DNA from: Pedobacter panaciterrae
GTDB taxonomy: Bacteria > Bacteroidota > Bacteroidia > Sphingobacteriales > Sphingobacteriaceae
Direction of reading: 5' to 3'
DNA: 64,000 bases
Assembly: GCF_013204795.1 (NCBI RefSeq)
Contig: NZ_JABMKW010000008.1
Coordinates: 744,001 to 808,000, forward strand
Part shown: in pieces, positions 41,630 to 52,500 of the stretch
Layout: each line of letters begins with the position of its first letter
How positions within the stretch are numbered: position 1 is the stretch's first letter
Program-made: the position numbers and the translations under genes
Notes under the pieces: model-generated
What the model saw: the letters and a program-made list of their open reading frames with translations, nothing else
What the model was told of the DNA's origin: nothing
Database searches by the model: none

Positions 41630-44600
41630 ATGAAACAGGTATTACAAATGCACTTGCGGGTGCTAGGAATTGTCTTCATGTTGCTACAATGCCATTATGT
41701 TTTCGCGCAAGAAAAAATATCGGGGACGGTAGTAGATTCAGAAGGAAAACTCCCTTTGGCAGGTGCCACAATTGGAATTATACAGACACATACTAATGAT
41801 ACTAAGTTTGCCACATCCTCAGTACAAGCTGATTTGGCTGGTAAATTCGTAATTGTCGTGCCTAGTGGGGCGATGCTGAAAATTACTATGACCGGCTATC
41901 AGGCTGTAACTGTTGCACCTCAGCAAGGAATGGTAGTAGAAATGACTTCTACCACTATTGGGTTGCAGGAAACGGTAATCGTCGGTTATTCAAAGCAAAA
42001 GAAAACGCTTTTGAGCGGTTCAGTAGCTTCTGTTAAATTTACAGAACGAGACACTGAAATCCCCACTACATCAGTCGGTAACTTATTGGCAGGCAGAATG
42101 GCCGGATTATATATTTCTACACCTAGTGGTAAACCTGGGGCACAGCCGGCTATTAATATAAGAACACCAAGTTCATGGAATGCCGCTCCGACTTTATATG
42201 TAATTGACGGAAAAGTTACTAGCGACGCTGCGGAATTCAACAACTTAAGCCCTAATGACGTTGAAGAAGTAACTATTTTAAAAGATGCAGCTACTACTGC
42301 TGCTTATGGTGCCCGTGCCGGAGCGGGTGTTGTATTGGTTACCACCAAACGTGGTAAAGCAGGTAAAGCAACTGTTAATTACTCCGTGAATACTGGGCGA
42401 GATGTTCGGGGAAAAAACATGGAGCTAACAGATATTATGGAATGGGGAGTTATTCAAAACAGAATTTGGGGTGAAGCTGGCGGACCGGCAAATACTCCCT
42501 GGACTGAGACTGCAAAAGCGTATTTTAAAGATACAGATTTTGGTGGAGGCAAGGGATATGGTTTTGATCTATTAAAAGATGTTTATGTGAACCCTTCTAT
42601 TACTACACATAATTTAAGTGCATCCGGAGGCACAGATAAACTTCAATATTTTGTTGGAGCTTCTTATGTAAATCAAGAAACTTTCATTAAGAATACCAAC
42701 GAAAAAAAATATAATGTTAGGGCAAATATAACAGCTAGCCTTACCAAAGATGTAACCGTTTTTGCTGGTCTTAGCTTAAACAATAATAAATTTAATTCGC
42801 CTCAGGGAGATTGGTCGGGAGATATGTATCCTAAGCTCCTATTATGGCAACCTTACATGCCTTCGTTTACTGCGAGTGGTTTACCTGTAGATTATTTTTG
42901 GATTTCCAATAAATCGGGTGAAGCGGATGGGCTAGCAGGATATAGCAATTCAGAAGCCATTAAATCTGTGGTTAATTTAAATTTAACTTACAAAGCACCC
43001 TTCTTGCAGGGTTTAAGCGCTAAAGTGGGTTACATAAAAACTTTTAACAACAGCAATCAAAAAATATATACACATCCTTTCACGTATTATCAATTGAAAC
43101 AGATTGAGCCTGTTATCTGGGATTTGAATACCATTGTAGGGCAGCGTCTTACTGCGCATTCGCCTAGTTTAGAAAAACTGTCGGCCTGGAATCAGGAGGC
43201 ACAATTGAACCTTCAGGTGAATTTTGAAAGGAATTTTGGTGAACATCACGTAAATGCGGCATTGGTGTATGAGCGTCAGGAAAGGAGTTACGATGGTATA
43301 GATGCCGTCATCAACGGTTTTCCTATTTATATGACTGATCAATGGTGGGCATCTACCGGAGGGGCAGGTGTTGTAAATGGTACACCTACAAAGGGGATTA
43401 GTAATACTTATGGTTTCCTGCCTACAACGGGTCGTAAATCGTATATTGGACAATTTGCCTATGATTATGCTGATAAGTATGTCGCTACATTTACTTATCG
43501 TTACGATGGTTCGGTAAATTTTCCAGAAGATAAACGTTGGGGGTTTTTCCCTTCAGCTTCTGCAGCCTGGATCATTTCGAAAGAAAATTTCTTTAGCAAC
43601 GTAAAAGGAGTAGAGTCATTAAAATTAAGAGCTTCAGTTGGGCTGACCGGGAATGACTTTGTGGGGATAGATCCAAATGGTGCCAAAGATGATTCAAATG
43701 CGAAGCGCTGGCAGTATGAAGATAATTACGTTGCAGGGAACAATGCCATTCTTGGTGAGTCCCCTTCGCTTAATCCCGGTATACGATACAATGTATTTCC
43801 AAATCTTAATATTACCTGGGAAAAATACCTGAACAAGAATTTGGGTGTCGATATCAGTTTCTTAAAACACTTCACTGCTACTGCTGAATACTGGCATACC
43901 CTTACCTATGATATTTTAAGTACAAGGATTCAAAGTACACCGCCAACTTTTAGCCGCCCTCTACCATCAGTAAATTATGGAAAAATGAAAGCAAATGGTA
44001 TTGATCTAAGTTTGAACTACACCAATAACGTTGGCGAATTTAAGTACGATGTAGGTCTAAATGCCACCTACGGTAATTCCTGGTATGTCCTAAGGGATCA
44101 GAACATCACCTATGATTATCAAAATATTATAGGAGGTGGTCGTTCTGCCAATATGATTACGGGTTATACTGTTGATCATTTGCTTAGATCACAAGCTGAT
44201 GTCGATGCTTTACTAGCGGCTCATCCGGGGTATAATTTCAATGGAAATGTACCCAAACCTGGTCAGTTTGCCTATAAGGACTTCAATGGAGACAATACGA
44301 TCAATGATAATGACATTACAATATTAAATAAAAGCAATAACGCTAAAGTCTTGGGCTTAAACCTAAATGCAGAATGGAAAGGGTTAAGCGTGATGGCTAA
44401 TTTTAATGGCTCATTTGGTTACAAAAAATCTTTCCGGGATTTGTCAGGAGGAGTAGAATGGAACAGAATGTGGCGTCCGTGGTCTGATGAATCATGGAGC
44501 GAGGAAAATCCTAATGCCTGGCTACCTTTTCGCTACAGCGCAAATGATGATGTAAGATCGGTTAATACCAGTGGAAGTAATTTTTGGCTGGCGGATGCAA

Positions 44601-44812
44601 GTTTTCTACGCCTAAAGTTTTTGAATGTTGCCTATAATGTTCCGCACAAATTGTACAAGAAATATTTAAGCAATGTTCGTTTTTACGTATCAGGATCTAA
44701 CCTTTTTGTGATCAGTAAATTCAATAAAAAATTCTATGATCCGGAAATGAATGGCGGCACGGCGTTCCCTATTGTTAAATCATTCAATGCCGGTGTTAGT
44801 GTAACGTTCTAA
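41630..44812 (+). CDS. SusC/RagA-family TonB-linked outer-membrane transporter
   Basis: A 1060-residue protein: signal peptide to about residue 26 (VFAQE), carboxypeptidase-regulatory-like domain (about 28-112), plug (about 120-235) with the SusC signature YGARAGAGVVLVTTKRG, and a barrel ending FNAGVSVTF. Together with the SusD protein encoded 25 bp downstream it should form the lidded oligosaccharide importer of the PUL. Expression is probably controlled by the AraC protein through the element at 41490. No STN domain is present, so it is not of the sigma-transducing type. Confidence 0.93.
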   Translation: MKQVLQMHLRVLGIVFMLLQCHYVFAQEKISGTVVDSEGKLPLAGATIGIIQTHTNDTKFATSSVQADLAGKFVIVVPSGAMLKITMTGYQAVTVAPQQGMVVEMTSTTIGLQETVIVGYSKQKKTLLSGSVASVKFTERDTEIPTTSVGNLLAGRMAGLYISTPSGKPGAQPAINIRTPSSWNAAPTLYVIDGKVTSDAAEFNNLSPNDVEEVTILKDAATTAAYGARAGAGVVLVTTKRGKAGKATVNYSVNTGRDVRGKNMELTDIMEWGVIQNRIWGEAGGPANTPWTETAKAYFKDTDFGGGKGYGFDLLKDVYVNPSITTHNLSASGGTDKLQYFVGASYVNQETFIKNTNEKKYNVRANITASLTKDVTVFAGLSLNNNKFNSPQGDWSGDMYPKLLLWQPYMPSFTASGLPVDYFWISNKSGEADGLAGYSNSEAIKSVVNLNLTYKAPFLQGLSAKVGYIKTFNNSNQKIYTHPFTYYQLKQIEPVIWDLNTIVGQRLTAHSPSLEKLSAWNQEAQLNLQVNFERNFGEHHVNAALVYERQERSYDGIDAVINGFPIYMTDQWWASTGGAGVVNGTPTKGISNTYGFLPTTGRKSYIGQFAYDYADKYVATFTYRYDGSVNFPEDKRWGFFPSASAAWIISKENFFSNVKGVESLKLRASVGLTGNDFVGIDPNGAKDDSNAKRWQYEDNYVAGNNAILGESPSLNPGIRYNVFPNLNITWEKYLNKNLGVDISFLKHFTATAEYWHTLTYDILSTRIQSTPPTFSRPLPSVNYGKMKANGIDLSLNYTNNVGEFKYDVGLNATYGNSWYVLRDQNITYDYQNIIGGGRSANMITGYTVDHLLRSQADVDALLAAHPGYNFNGNVPKPGQFAYKDFNGDNTINDNDITILNKSNNAKVLGLNLNAEWKGLSVMANFNGSFGYKKSFRDLSGGVEWNRMWRPWSDESWSEENPNAWLPFRYSANDDVRSVNTSGSNFWLADASFLRLKFLNVAYNVPHKLYKKYLSNVRFYVSGSNLFVISKFNKKFYDPEMNGGTAFPIVKSFNAGVSVTF

Positions 44813-44837
44813 ATTTTAACATTAAAAGGAAATCAAA

Positions 44838-46697
44838 ATGAAATATCAAAATAAAAGTAAATTTATCCTTTATGTGGCCCTAATTGTATTCGGCTCGTCT
44901 TGTAAAAAAGGATTGGACTATGAAAACACAGGTGCCATAAATCCACAGAATGTATGGACTGATTCTGTGTTAATTAAGGCTTATTTGAACGATGTGTACG
45001 GTGGACTTATGCCTAGATGGCCCCTTGGGAGTGGAGCGAACGCTGACGAGGGAATCAACGCATCGGGGGGGAACCTAGGTAATTTCCAACAGGGTATAGT
45101 CGATGTGGCAGTAAATTTCACTAATCTGGATTATACTTATATCGACAAAACCAATTACTTTATGGATCAATTGGCAAATGTATCGGAATCGGTGTTAAGT
45201 CTAAGTACCAAAAATAGGCTAATAGGTGAGGCCAAATTTTGGCGTGCCTGGACTTATTGGGGAATGGTCAGTTCAGTTGGAGGCGTACCATTGATCTTGC
45301 ATACCCAGAATGGTAACGATCCAAATTCCTTAAAAGTAGCACGCAGCAAAACGTCGGAATGTGTTGCACAAATCATTAAAGATCTGGATGAAGCTGCTCC
45401 CGTTTTGCCACCCAACTATAGCGGGGCCGACTACGGCAGGATTAACCGTGCCGCCGCACTTGGTTTTAAAGCCAGGGTGCTTTTATGGTATGCAAGCCCA
45501 TTATTTAATCCGACAAACGATCAGAATAGATGGACAAATGCTTATAATGCGGCTAAAGCTGCAGTAGATGCTGCAGATGCTGCAGGTTTTGGCCTGTTTG
45601 AAAACTATAAATTAATTTGGTATTCGAAGAATAAAGAGCAAATTATGACCAGGCAGTACTACTACCCGGACAGTTACATGAACTTTAACTCCATTAGACC
45701 ACTTCCATTTACAAATGGAGATACCAATACGGATCAGCCAATATTGCCACTATTGATTGCTTATCCAAAACGTGATGGCAGCCCTATGCAGTTTGATAAA
45801 AACCAAATGTCTAATGCAGCTTATAACCAACAGTTTTTAACCGACTTTTACACCAACCGTGACGATCGTTTTTACGGAACTATTTGGTGTGGTGGTACAG
45901 TATACCCTACACCCGATGTAAATACGATTGGCATGACAAGCCCAAGATCACATTCTTACTGGCAGGCCTGGACATGGAAGGCAACAGCGACGCCAAGTAC
46001 AGTTGTTCCGGCAAGAGATAATTCTTTATTCTCCGGTATTTCTCCACTTGTCCAAAATGGCGACGAAAATGGGGTGTCAGGATTTTTTCAGCGTAAAGGT
46101 TTAGATACTCTTTTAGATAGAAATGCCTTAGTGGGTGTGGCTGCTGGTGCTAAAAGTTGGTTTTCACCAATGCGCTATGCAGAACTACTCTTAAATCTTG
46201 CTGAATGTGCAAATGAAACAGGTCGTACTAACGAGGCATTAACTGCTTTGTATGCTATTCGCCGACGTGCTGGCATCGCTCCTGGTGGAGCTCAGAAATA
46301 CGGTATCACAGCGACTGGGCAGGCAGATATCCGTACTACGATCATGAATGAGCGTCAGGTAGAGCTTGCGTTTGAAGGATTTAGGTTTAGTGATTTAAGA
46401 AGATGGAAACGCTATGATATCCTGAACGCTCAATCTACTAGACGGGGTTTATTCCTAATGCTAAATAAAGGTCAAGCATTGCCTGGCAACACAGATAATA
46501 TCATGACTGCTTCTGTGAGGTCTAAATTTTTTATGGTCATTGTAGAAAGCCTGGATAAAACAGCATCGTCTAATCAGACTTATAAGCTGAGTTTAAATCA
46601 CTGGTTTAACTCTTTAAATCCCGCGCAGATCTCTATTGAGCCTGATCAATTGCCGCAAAACAAAGAATGGGGCGGTTCCTTCGATCCTTTGCAATAA
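44838..46697 (+). CDS. SusD/RagB-family surface glycan-binding lipoprotein
   Basis: A 619-residue lipoprotein with a signal ending GSSCKKGLDYENTGAI. SusD/RagB landmarks are the N-terminal SVLIKAYLNDVYGG, the RLIGEAKFWRAWTYW helix, LRYAELLLNLAECANE-type TPR wording late in the chain, and the closing ELAFEGFRFSDLRRWKRYD block. SusD proteins cap their SusC partner and bind the glycan. It pairs with the SusC gene 25 bp upstream and is followed by a hairpin terminator at 46740. Confidence 0.93.
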   Translation: MKYQNKSKFILYVALIVFGSSCKKGLDYENTGAINPQNVWTDSVLIKAYLNDVYGGLMPRWPLGSGANADEGINASGGNLGNFQQGIVDVAVNFTNLDYTYIDKTNYFMDQLANVSESVLSLSTKNRLIGEAKFWRAWTYWGMVSSVGGVPLILHTQNGNDPNSLKVARSKTSECVAQIIKDLDEAAPVLPPNYSGADYGRINRAAALGFKARVLLWYASPLFNPTNDQNRWTNAYNAAKAAVDAADAAGFGLFENYKLIWYSKNKEQIMTRQYYYPDSYMNFNSIRPLPFTNGDTNTDQPILPLLIAYPKRDGSPMQFDKNQMSNAAYNQQFLTDFYTNRDDRFYGTIWCGGTVYPTPDVNTIGMTSPRSHSYWQAWTWKATATPSTVVPARDNSLFSGISPLVQNGDENGVSGFFQRKGLDTLLDRNALVGVAAGAKSWFSPMRYAELLLNLAECANETGRTNEALTALYAIRRRAGIAPGGAQKYGITATGQADIRTTIMNERQVELAFEGFRFSDLRRWKRYDILNAQSTRRGLFLMLNKGQALPGNTDNIMTASVRSKFFMVIVESLDKTASSNQTYKLSLNHWFNSLNPAQISIEPDQLPQNKEWGGSFDPLQ

Positions 46698-46739
46698 TTT
46701 CTCATAGTTAATCCACTTAAAAATGGAGATTAGTGCTCC

Positions 46740-46779
46740 AATCATGGTCCGAAGAAATTTCGGCCATGATTTTATATTT
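46740..46779 (+). terminator. Terminator after the first SusC/SusD pair
   Basis: AATCATGG and CCGAA pair with TTCGG and CCATGATT around a GAAAT loop, with one bulged T, and a T-rich run (TTTTATATTTT) follows. It lies 42 bp after the SusD stop. The large unclassified protein gene 80 bp further on therefore likely has its own promoter. Confidence 0.75.
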
Positions 46780-46858
46780 TATCCAAATAATCAATCAACT
46801 TTAGTCAAAATAGTAGATTTTAGATATTATAACACACAACTGAAATAACCAATCCATT

Positions 46859-49135
46859 ATGAAACTTAGCTTCATTAAAATTGCAATCGCTTTTTCTGTG
46901 ACAACAACTCCGATATCGATTTTTGCACAGCACAATTTTAGCAGCGACTATTTTAAGATCCAGATCAACAACAAAGGTTGGATTACCAGCATGAAAAATA
47001 TCACTGTTAAGCCCAATCGCGAATTTAGTCCTACGAATAAGCCCTCGCCGGTGATGAGTTTATATGATAGTAAAAAGAATGTTTACTACCAGCCGACCAG
47101 TGCAACCTACACTCAGGGCGGTCAGACAATGGTACTTAAATATCCGAATGGTTCTGTGGCCAAAATTACTATCCTACCTAAAAAGAAATATTTGAAACTT
47201 ACGCTGCAATCACTCTCACCGCGTAATGGTATTGATGTGATCCAGTGGGGAAATTACCATACCAATATTACCAATTTAATGGGTGAAATTATCGGTGTAG
47301 CACGCGATACCAGTAAAACGGTTAACTATGCAATAGGTATGCTTGCCTTAAATGACAAGACCATAAGCGGTCTGGCTGAAACCATTGGTGATGCAGCTCC
47401 TTTTCAATACATTATACATTCACCAGATGCGAAGCGTTTTCCTTTACCTAAAGACCTTCACGAAGGACAGATTTTTACATTAGGTGGAGATGGTATTAGT
47501 GATGTCGCTTTTTACGCGCACAAAGAACCCTGGTATAGAATTATGTACGGTAACGCAGCCTTGGTAGACAAAAAAGGCCAAATATCTATTGCTTATCAAT
47601 CAAGAGACAGGTCTTTTGAAAGAGAAATTAATTTCTCACTTATGCCGCTTATGGCTGCCAATAAACCAAACCATATACAGGTGCAACCTTTGCCGGTAGA
47701 TTATATCGGATCATCTGTAGCGTTATGGGGAAGTCCGGATAGCATAGCTTTGTTGGATGTGATTCAAGAAATTGTTTTGGCGGAAAAGCTTCCTCATCCA
47801 ACGATTAACGGAAAATGGATAAAAGATCCAGCAGCTTTTGTTCCTGATGCCCTTACCAGTGGCAATTTAAATGACAGCATTATCTCTTATACATCAAGAT
47901 TGGGTTTTAAAACAATCAGTTTATATGATCAGGGCTTTCTGAAAGCCGATCGCGGTAACAATGGATATATTGACGGAAGGAATTTTGAAAAAAAACCTAT
48001 CAAATTAACAAACGGGAATATTTCGCACAAGGAATTTTCGGATATGGCCGCTAAACATGGTATTACGATAGGCCGAACTCCTATTACTAATTCCTTAGCT
48101 CCAGGTACCATGGATGCCAGTCCAAGCCCCAGCGATAGTTTGTGTTATCAGCAAAAACGCTTACTGGTAAAAAGTATCAGCGCAACTGACACGGTCATTC
48201 TTGTTGACGATCCAACACATCTTAATGAGATTGCCAGTTGGGAAGGTCATTGTGCAGACTTAAATATGATAAAAATTGGAAAAGAACTTATCCACTATAT
48301 GGGCGTTTCTAAAGATAAACCTTACCGGCTTTTAAATGTAAAGAGAGGATACTGGAAGACTACGCCATCAAATCATGCGAACAGAGACACCATTTATAAA
48401 CTTCAGGTTACGGTTAATTATGGTTACGACGGGCTTATCCCGAATATGCAATTGCAAGACAAAATAGCGGAGCACTTTGCTGAGATTTGTAAAATCAATG
48501 GTCTTGCTTATTACGATTTCGATGGACAAGAGTTTTTGTTTAATAATGGACACGGCTATTATTCGACCAAACGCTTCTTTGGAAAAATGTTTGAAAAGGC
48601 AAAGCAATTGGATGTTCCATATATCCGTTTCACAGGCGCTACTTTATCTGAAGGATCCTGGCATTATCAAAGCATTTGGAATGTTGGTGGCGGAAAGAAT
48701 TTGTACGATGCCGAAACCCGTGAATGGGGCAGCACAACCAGTCAAGGAAAAGATCTTCGTGACGTAACTTATGCTAATTATTTTCCTGTGGGAATGGGGG
48801 GTAATTTCCCTATCAATGCCAAATCTAAAGTTGAAGAATATGAGCATATACAAGCCATTTCAGTAGGAGTTGGTACAACATACAGTTTAAAAATAAATCA
48901 AAAGGATGTTGAAAGTTGTCCTCAAAAAGACGCCATTTTTAAAGCGATAAGGACATGGGAAGATGCAAGAGCGGCCAATGCTTTTCCGATATGGGTAAAA
49001 AATCAGCTGTCAGATCCGGCGCAATCATTCCATTTGGAAAGTGTTGATGCTAATAATTGGAATTTATACAAGACGGGAAGAGATGGCTCTAACAAAAAAA
49101 TGTTTGTAAAGCTAAAAAGAGCGAAAGGGTATTAG
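46859..49135 (+). CDS. Unclassified secreted TIM-barrel-like glycosidase candidate
   Basis: A 758-residue protein with a signal peptide ending SIFAQHN. Residues to about 275 are beta-rich, like the supersandwich domains that precede GH barrels. From about 320 on, the chain alternates strand and helix with acidic motifs: TISLYDQGF, VNYGYDGLIPN, LAYYDFDGQEFLFNNGHGYY and a YIRFTGAT block. The DFDG and following Glu are reasonable catalytic candidates in a retaining TIM-barrel glycosidase, but this is inference. I recognise no known GH family. It lies between two SusC/SusD pairs in a locus with an alpha-L-fucosidase. Confidence 0.6.
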   Translation: MKLSFIKIAIAFSVTTTPISIFAQHNFSSDYFKIQINNKGWITSMKNITVKPNREFSPTNKPSPVMSLYDSKKNVYYQPTSATYTQGGQTMVLKYPNGSVAKITILPKKKYLKLTLQSLSPRNGIDVIQWGNYHTNITNLMGEIIGVARDTSKTVNYAIGMLALNDKTISGLAETIGDAAPFQYIIHSPDAKRFPLPKDLHEGQIFTLGGDGISDVAFYAHKEPWYRIMYGNAALVDKKGQISIAYQSRDRSFEREINFSLMPLMAANKPNHIQVQPLPVDYIGSSVALWGSPDSIALLDVIQEIVLAEKLPHPTINGKWIKDPAAFVPDALTSGNLNDSIISYTSRLGFKTISLYDQGFLKADRGNNGYIDGRNFEKKPIKLTNGNISHKEFSDMAAKHGITIGRTPITNSLAPGTMDASPSPSDSLCYQQKRLLVKSISATDTVILVDDPTHLNEIASWEGHCADLNMIKIGKELIHYMGVSKDKPYRLLNVKRGYWKTTPSNHANRDTIYKLQVTVNYGYDGLIPNMQLQDKIAEHFAEICKINGLAYYDFDGQEFLFNNGHGYYSTKRFFGKMFEKAKQLDVPYIRFTGATLSEGSWHYQSIWNVGGGKNLYDAETREWGSTTSQGKDLRDVTYANYFPVGMGGNFPINAKSKVEEYEHIQAISVGVGTTYSLKINQKDVESCPQKDAIFKAIRTWEDARAANAFPIWVKNQLSDPAQSFHLESVDANNWNLYKTGRDGSNKKMFVKLKRAKGY

Positions 49136-49570
49136 TAACCTTGTCTCGGCTCTTTCGATATCTTTTTGGGAAAAGGTCAATAATCCGCCCAGGATTTAGG
49201 AAATGGCTATCAGAGGTATTACAAGGTAATACCTCTGATAGCCATTTCCTTTGATCAACTCGGCAGATATTTTCTCAGGCATAGCCATATTATGAAAGAA
49301 TTTGTCTAGACCGAGGTTAATAAAGCTAAAAAAAGAACTCATAGCTATAAAAAATGCAGGTATTTGCGGTTTTGTGAAGGAATGGAGTGCTAGGATGGTC
49401 GAAATAGTTTGTTTCTTGCTGTTTTTTGTCGAAATTATTATCGATATTTACTATAAAGATTACTACTCTGCAGGTTAATGCGTGTTATGCGGGCTCCTGT
49501 CAGACGAAACCAGCCAATAACCATTACAATCGTTAGCTAACAGTTTAAATTTTACTAAAATTGGCATTTT
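49136..49570. other. 435-bp intergenic region before the second SusC gene
   Basis: No plus-strand gene is seen here. The region contains the perfect hairpin at 49198-49250 and a minus-strand open stretch (about 49198-49450, ending at a TAA beside the hairpin) that encodes about 80 residues, part of them hydrophobic (for instance AFFIAMSSFFSFINLG). It has no suitable start and no family I know; it could be a relic of a lost membrane-protein gene. The promoter of the SusC gene at 49571 should lie in the last 100 bp, but no consensus box is clear. Confidence 0.4.
49198..49250. repeat. Perfect long hairpin (25-bp arms, 3-base loop)
   Basis: The arms at 49198-49222 and 49226-49250 are exact reverse complements over 25 bp, separated only by AAG. 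Stem length and perfection exceed every other terminator in the window, and no T-run follows on either strand. It may be a terminator of the preceding gene, a processed RNA hairpin, or the footprint of a small mobile or palindromic element. Confidence 0.85.
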
Positions 49571-52500
49571 ATGAAAAGAAAACTACTCTTGTTATTTCTG
49601 TGTATAGGATTGTGCATTACGCATGTCGCCGCCCAGCAGATAACTGTATCAGGTAAAGTCACCTCGGCAAACGACAACAGCCCATTGCCGGGTGTTTCAG
49701 TAAAAATTAAAAACAAGTCCGGTGGATCCAGCTCCGATGAATCGGGCAATTATTCCATCAGCGCCCAAACGGGGGATGTGCTGGTCTTTAGTTTTATTGG
49801 TGCCATAAGCCAGGAGGTTCAGGTAACAGGAAACAAGGTGATTAATGTAAAGCTGGCGGAGGACAGTAGGATCTTAAATGAGGTTGCGGTTACAGCCTTT
49901 GGTGTAAAACAGGAAGTGAGGGGACTGGGCTTTTCTACACAAAATGTTAAGGCCCAGGATATCGTAGATTCCCAACAGCCCAATATCGTAAATGCATTAC
50001 AAGGAAAAGTTGCAGGAGTTCAGATCACCAATTCCAGCGGTGCTGCTGGTTCCTCTGCCAACATTATGATCAGGGGAGGAAGTTCACTGAGCGGCAGCAA
50101 TCAGCCTTTGTTTATTCTGGATGGTATTCCGGTAGATAACAGTACTCCCGTTTCTCAGGGTGGTTTGGTGGCGTCAGTGGCTCCAGCCTCAAACCGGGCA
50201 ATAGATATCAATCCTGAAGATATTGAAACCATCACTGTTTTGAAAGGACCTGCAGCTGCAGCGTTATATGGAATCAGGGCAGCTTCAGGAGCAATTGTTA
50301 TTACCACCAAAAAAGGCTCGGGTGGGGCGGCCAGAATTGTGTATCAGAATAATTTTTCATTTGATCACATCAACAAACTTCCTGAACTTCAATCGCAGTT
50401 TAAACAAGGCGAGCAGGGCGCAGCCAATGCAACAGCATTGGGATCCTGGGGCCCAGCATTTTCTTCAGGGGAGCCTATCTATGATAACCTGGGGGCTATT
50501 TTTAAAAATGCCTTTGCACAAACACATGATGTTTCGGTAAGTGGCAGCACAGATAATTCCCATTATTACACTTCCGGATCTTTTTTGGAACAAGGATCGA
50601 TTATTGATAATTCAACTTTTGGGAAAAAATCGTTCAGGATAAATGCAGATACCAAAGTTGGAGAAAAGTTAACTGTGGGGGGAAGTGCTAATTATATTCG
50701 CACAGACAGAAAGTATCTTTCTCAGGGAAGCTTCAATGGTATTATGGGTGCGCTTTCCTGGCCCCGCAGTCTAGATATGAAAGATTATCTTAATCCTGAT
50801 GACTCACAGAAAATTATTAACTCTACAGGAACAGACAATCCTTACTGGACCATAGACAATAAGCCTTTTACCAGTAAGGTGAATAGAATAATTGTACAGG
50901 GTAACCTTGATTATAATCCATTTAGCTTTTTAAACTTTACCTATAGGATAGGTACTGACTATTATACAGAGAATTTTAAATCTGTAAGAATGCCAGGAAC
51001 ATTGGAGCCAAATGTAATCAAAGGTTCTATTGCGCAATCTGTAGCCAATAACCAGATCACTACCTCAACAGCTATTTTGACAGGCAAAAAGAAAATAGGA
51101 GCCGATATAAATGTTAGTCTTTCTGTAGGTAATAATATAGAAGTCAGCGCTCTGCAGACTTCTACTTCCAGTGCGCTTAATTTTATTGATCCTACCTTTG
51201 CCAGTATCAATAACACCAAACCTTCTGATAGAACCACCTCAGAAGATTTGAGACGTAGAAGGATATTCAGCTGGTTTGGAGATTTTAATGTGGATTGGAA
51301 AGGGATCGCTTATGTGAATTTTAAGGGAAGGAATGACTGGTCGTCTACTTTGCCTGTAAAAGATCAATCGTTCTTTTACCCTTCGTTAAGCGGTGCAGTG
51401 ATTTTGACCGACCTGCTAAAAGAAATGGGAGCCAAATCTGATGACCGTGTTTTTTCATATGGTAAAATAAGGGCAGCTTATTCTAATGTGGGTAAGGATG
51501 CTCCGCCATATTCACTCACTACCTTATTGGCTACCCTAACAAACGATTTCACCATTAATCCACGAGGATTTATTATCAACTCAAATAATGCTTTTGGTAA
51601 CCCGCTACTGGTACCTGAGTTTACACGTGCCTTTGAGGTAGGGGCAGACCTTAGGTTCATTAAAAACCGTTTGGGTATAGATGTGACCTATTATTCAAGC
51701 AAGTCTGATAACCAGATTTTGCAGTTGCGTACACCACCATCTTCGGGCTCTTTTTTAGCAACCCTGAACGGAGGATCTATACGAAATAAGGGGATAGAGG
51801 TGATACTGAACGGAAGACCAATAGTCGGTAATGATTTTAAATGGTCAATAGACGTCAACTTTGCACACAATACCTCGGTTGTTAAGGCCTTACCTGCAAA
51901 AATCGACAGAATAGAACTTTCTGATGCCTGGGCCGCTTCAAACGTAGCACAGGGAGCTGCTTTTTTGGACGGTAGTTTATTTGGCATAAATGGAAATATT
52001 TGGAAACGAAATGCCCAGGGACAGTTGTTGCTAAACAATGCGGGTTATCCACAGGTTCAGACGGCCCTGGCTAATATTGGCGATAGAAATCCTGATTTTA
52101 CAATGGGAATAACCAATACTTTCAATTATAAGGACTTTATGTTCTCGTTTATGGTTGACATCCGTTCGGGCGGACAGGTATTCAATGCAACAGAGAATGC
52201 CCTGGTAAGATCAGGCCTGAGTCTGAAAACCCTGGATAGAGGAACCAAGGTGTTTGAAGGAATTATTGAATCAACCGGTGCTCAGAATACAATTGCAGTT
52301 CCTTTAAACCAGAATTACTATCAGACCATTTACGCCAACCAGGGATACGATTTTGTAGAAGATGGAAGCTGGGTAAGACTGAGGTATGCTACACTGAGCT
52401 ATAATATGCCCACAAAGTATTTGGGTAAATTAAAAATCAAAGGACTTTCCTTTACCGTAACGGGTCGGAACCTGTTATTGATCACTGATTATTCTGGTGT

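Noticed and set aside
51691..52038. 115-codon minus-strand frame
   Set aside because: Shadow of the second SusC gene.
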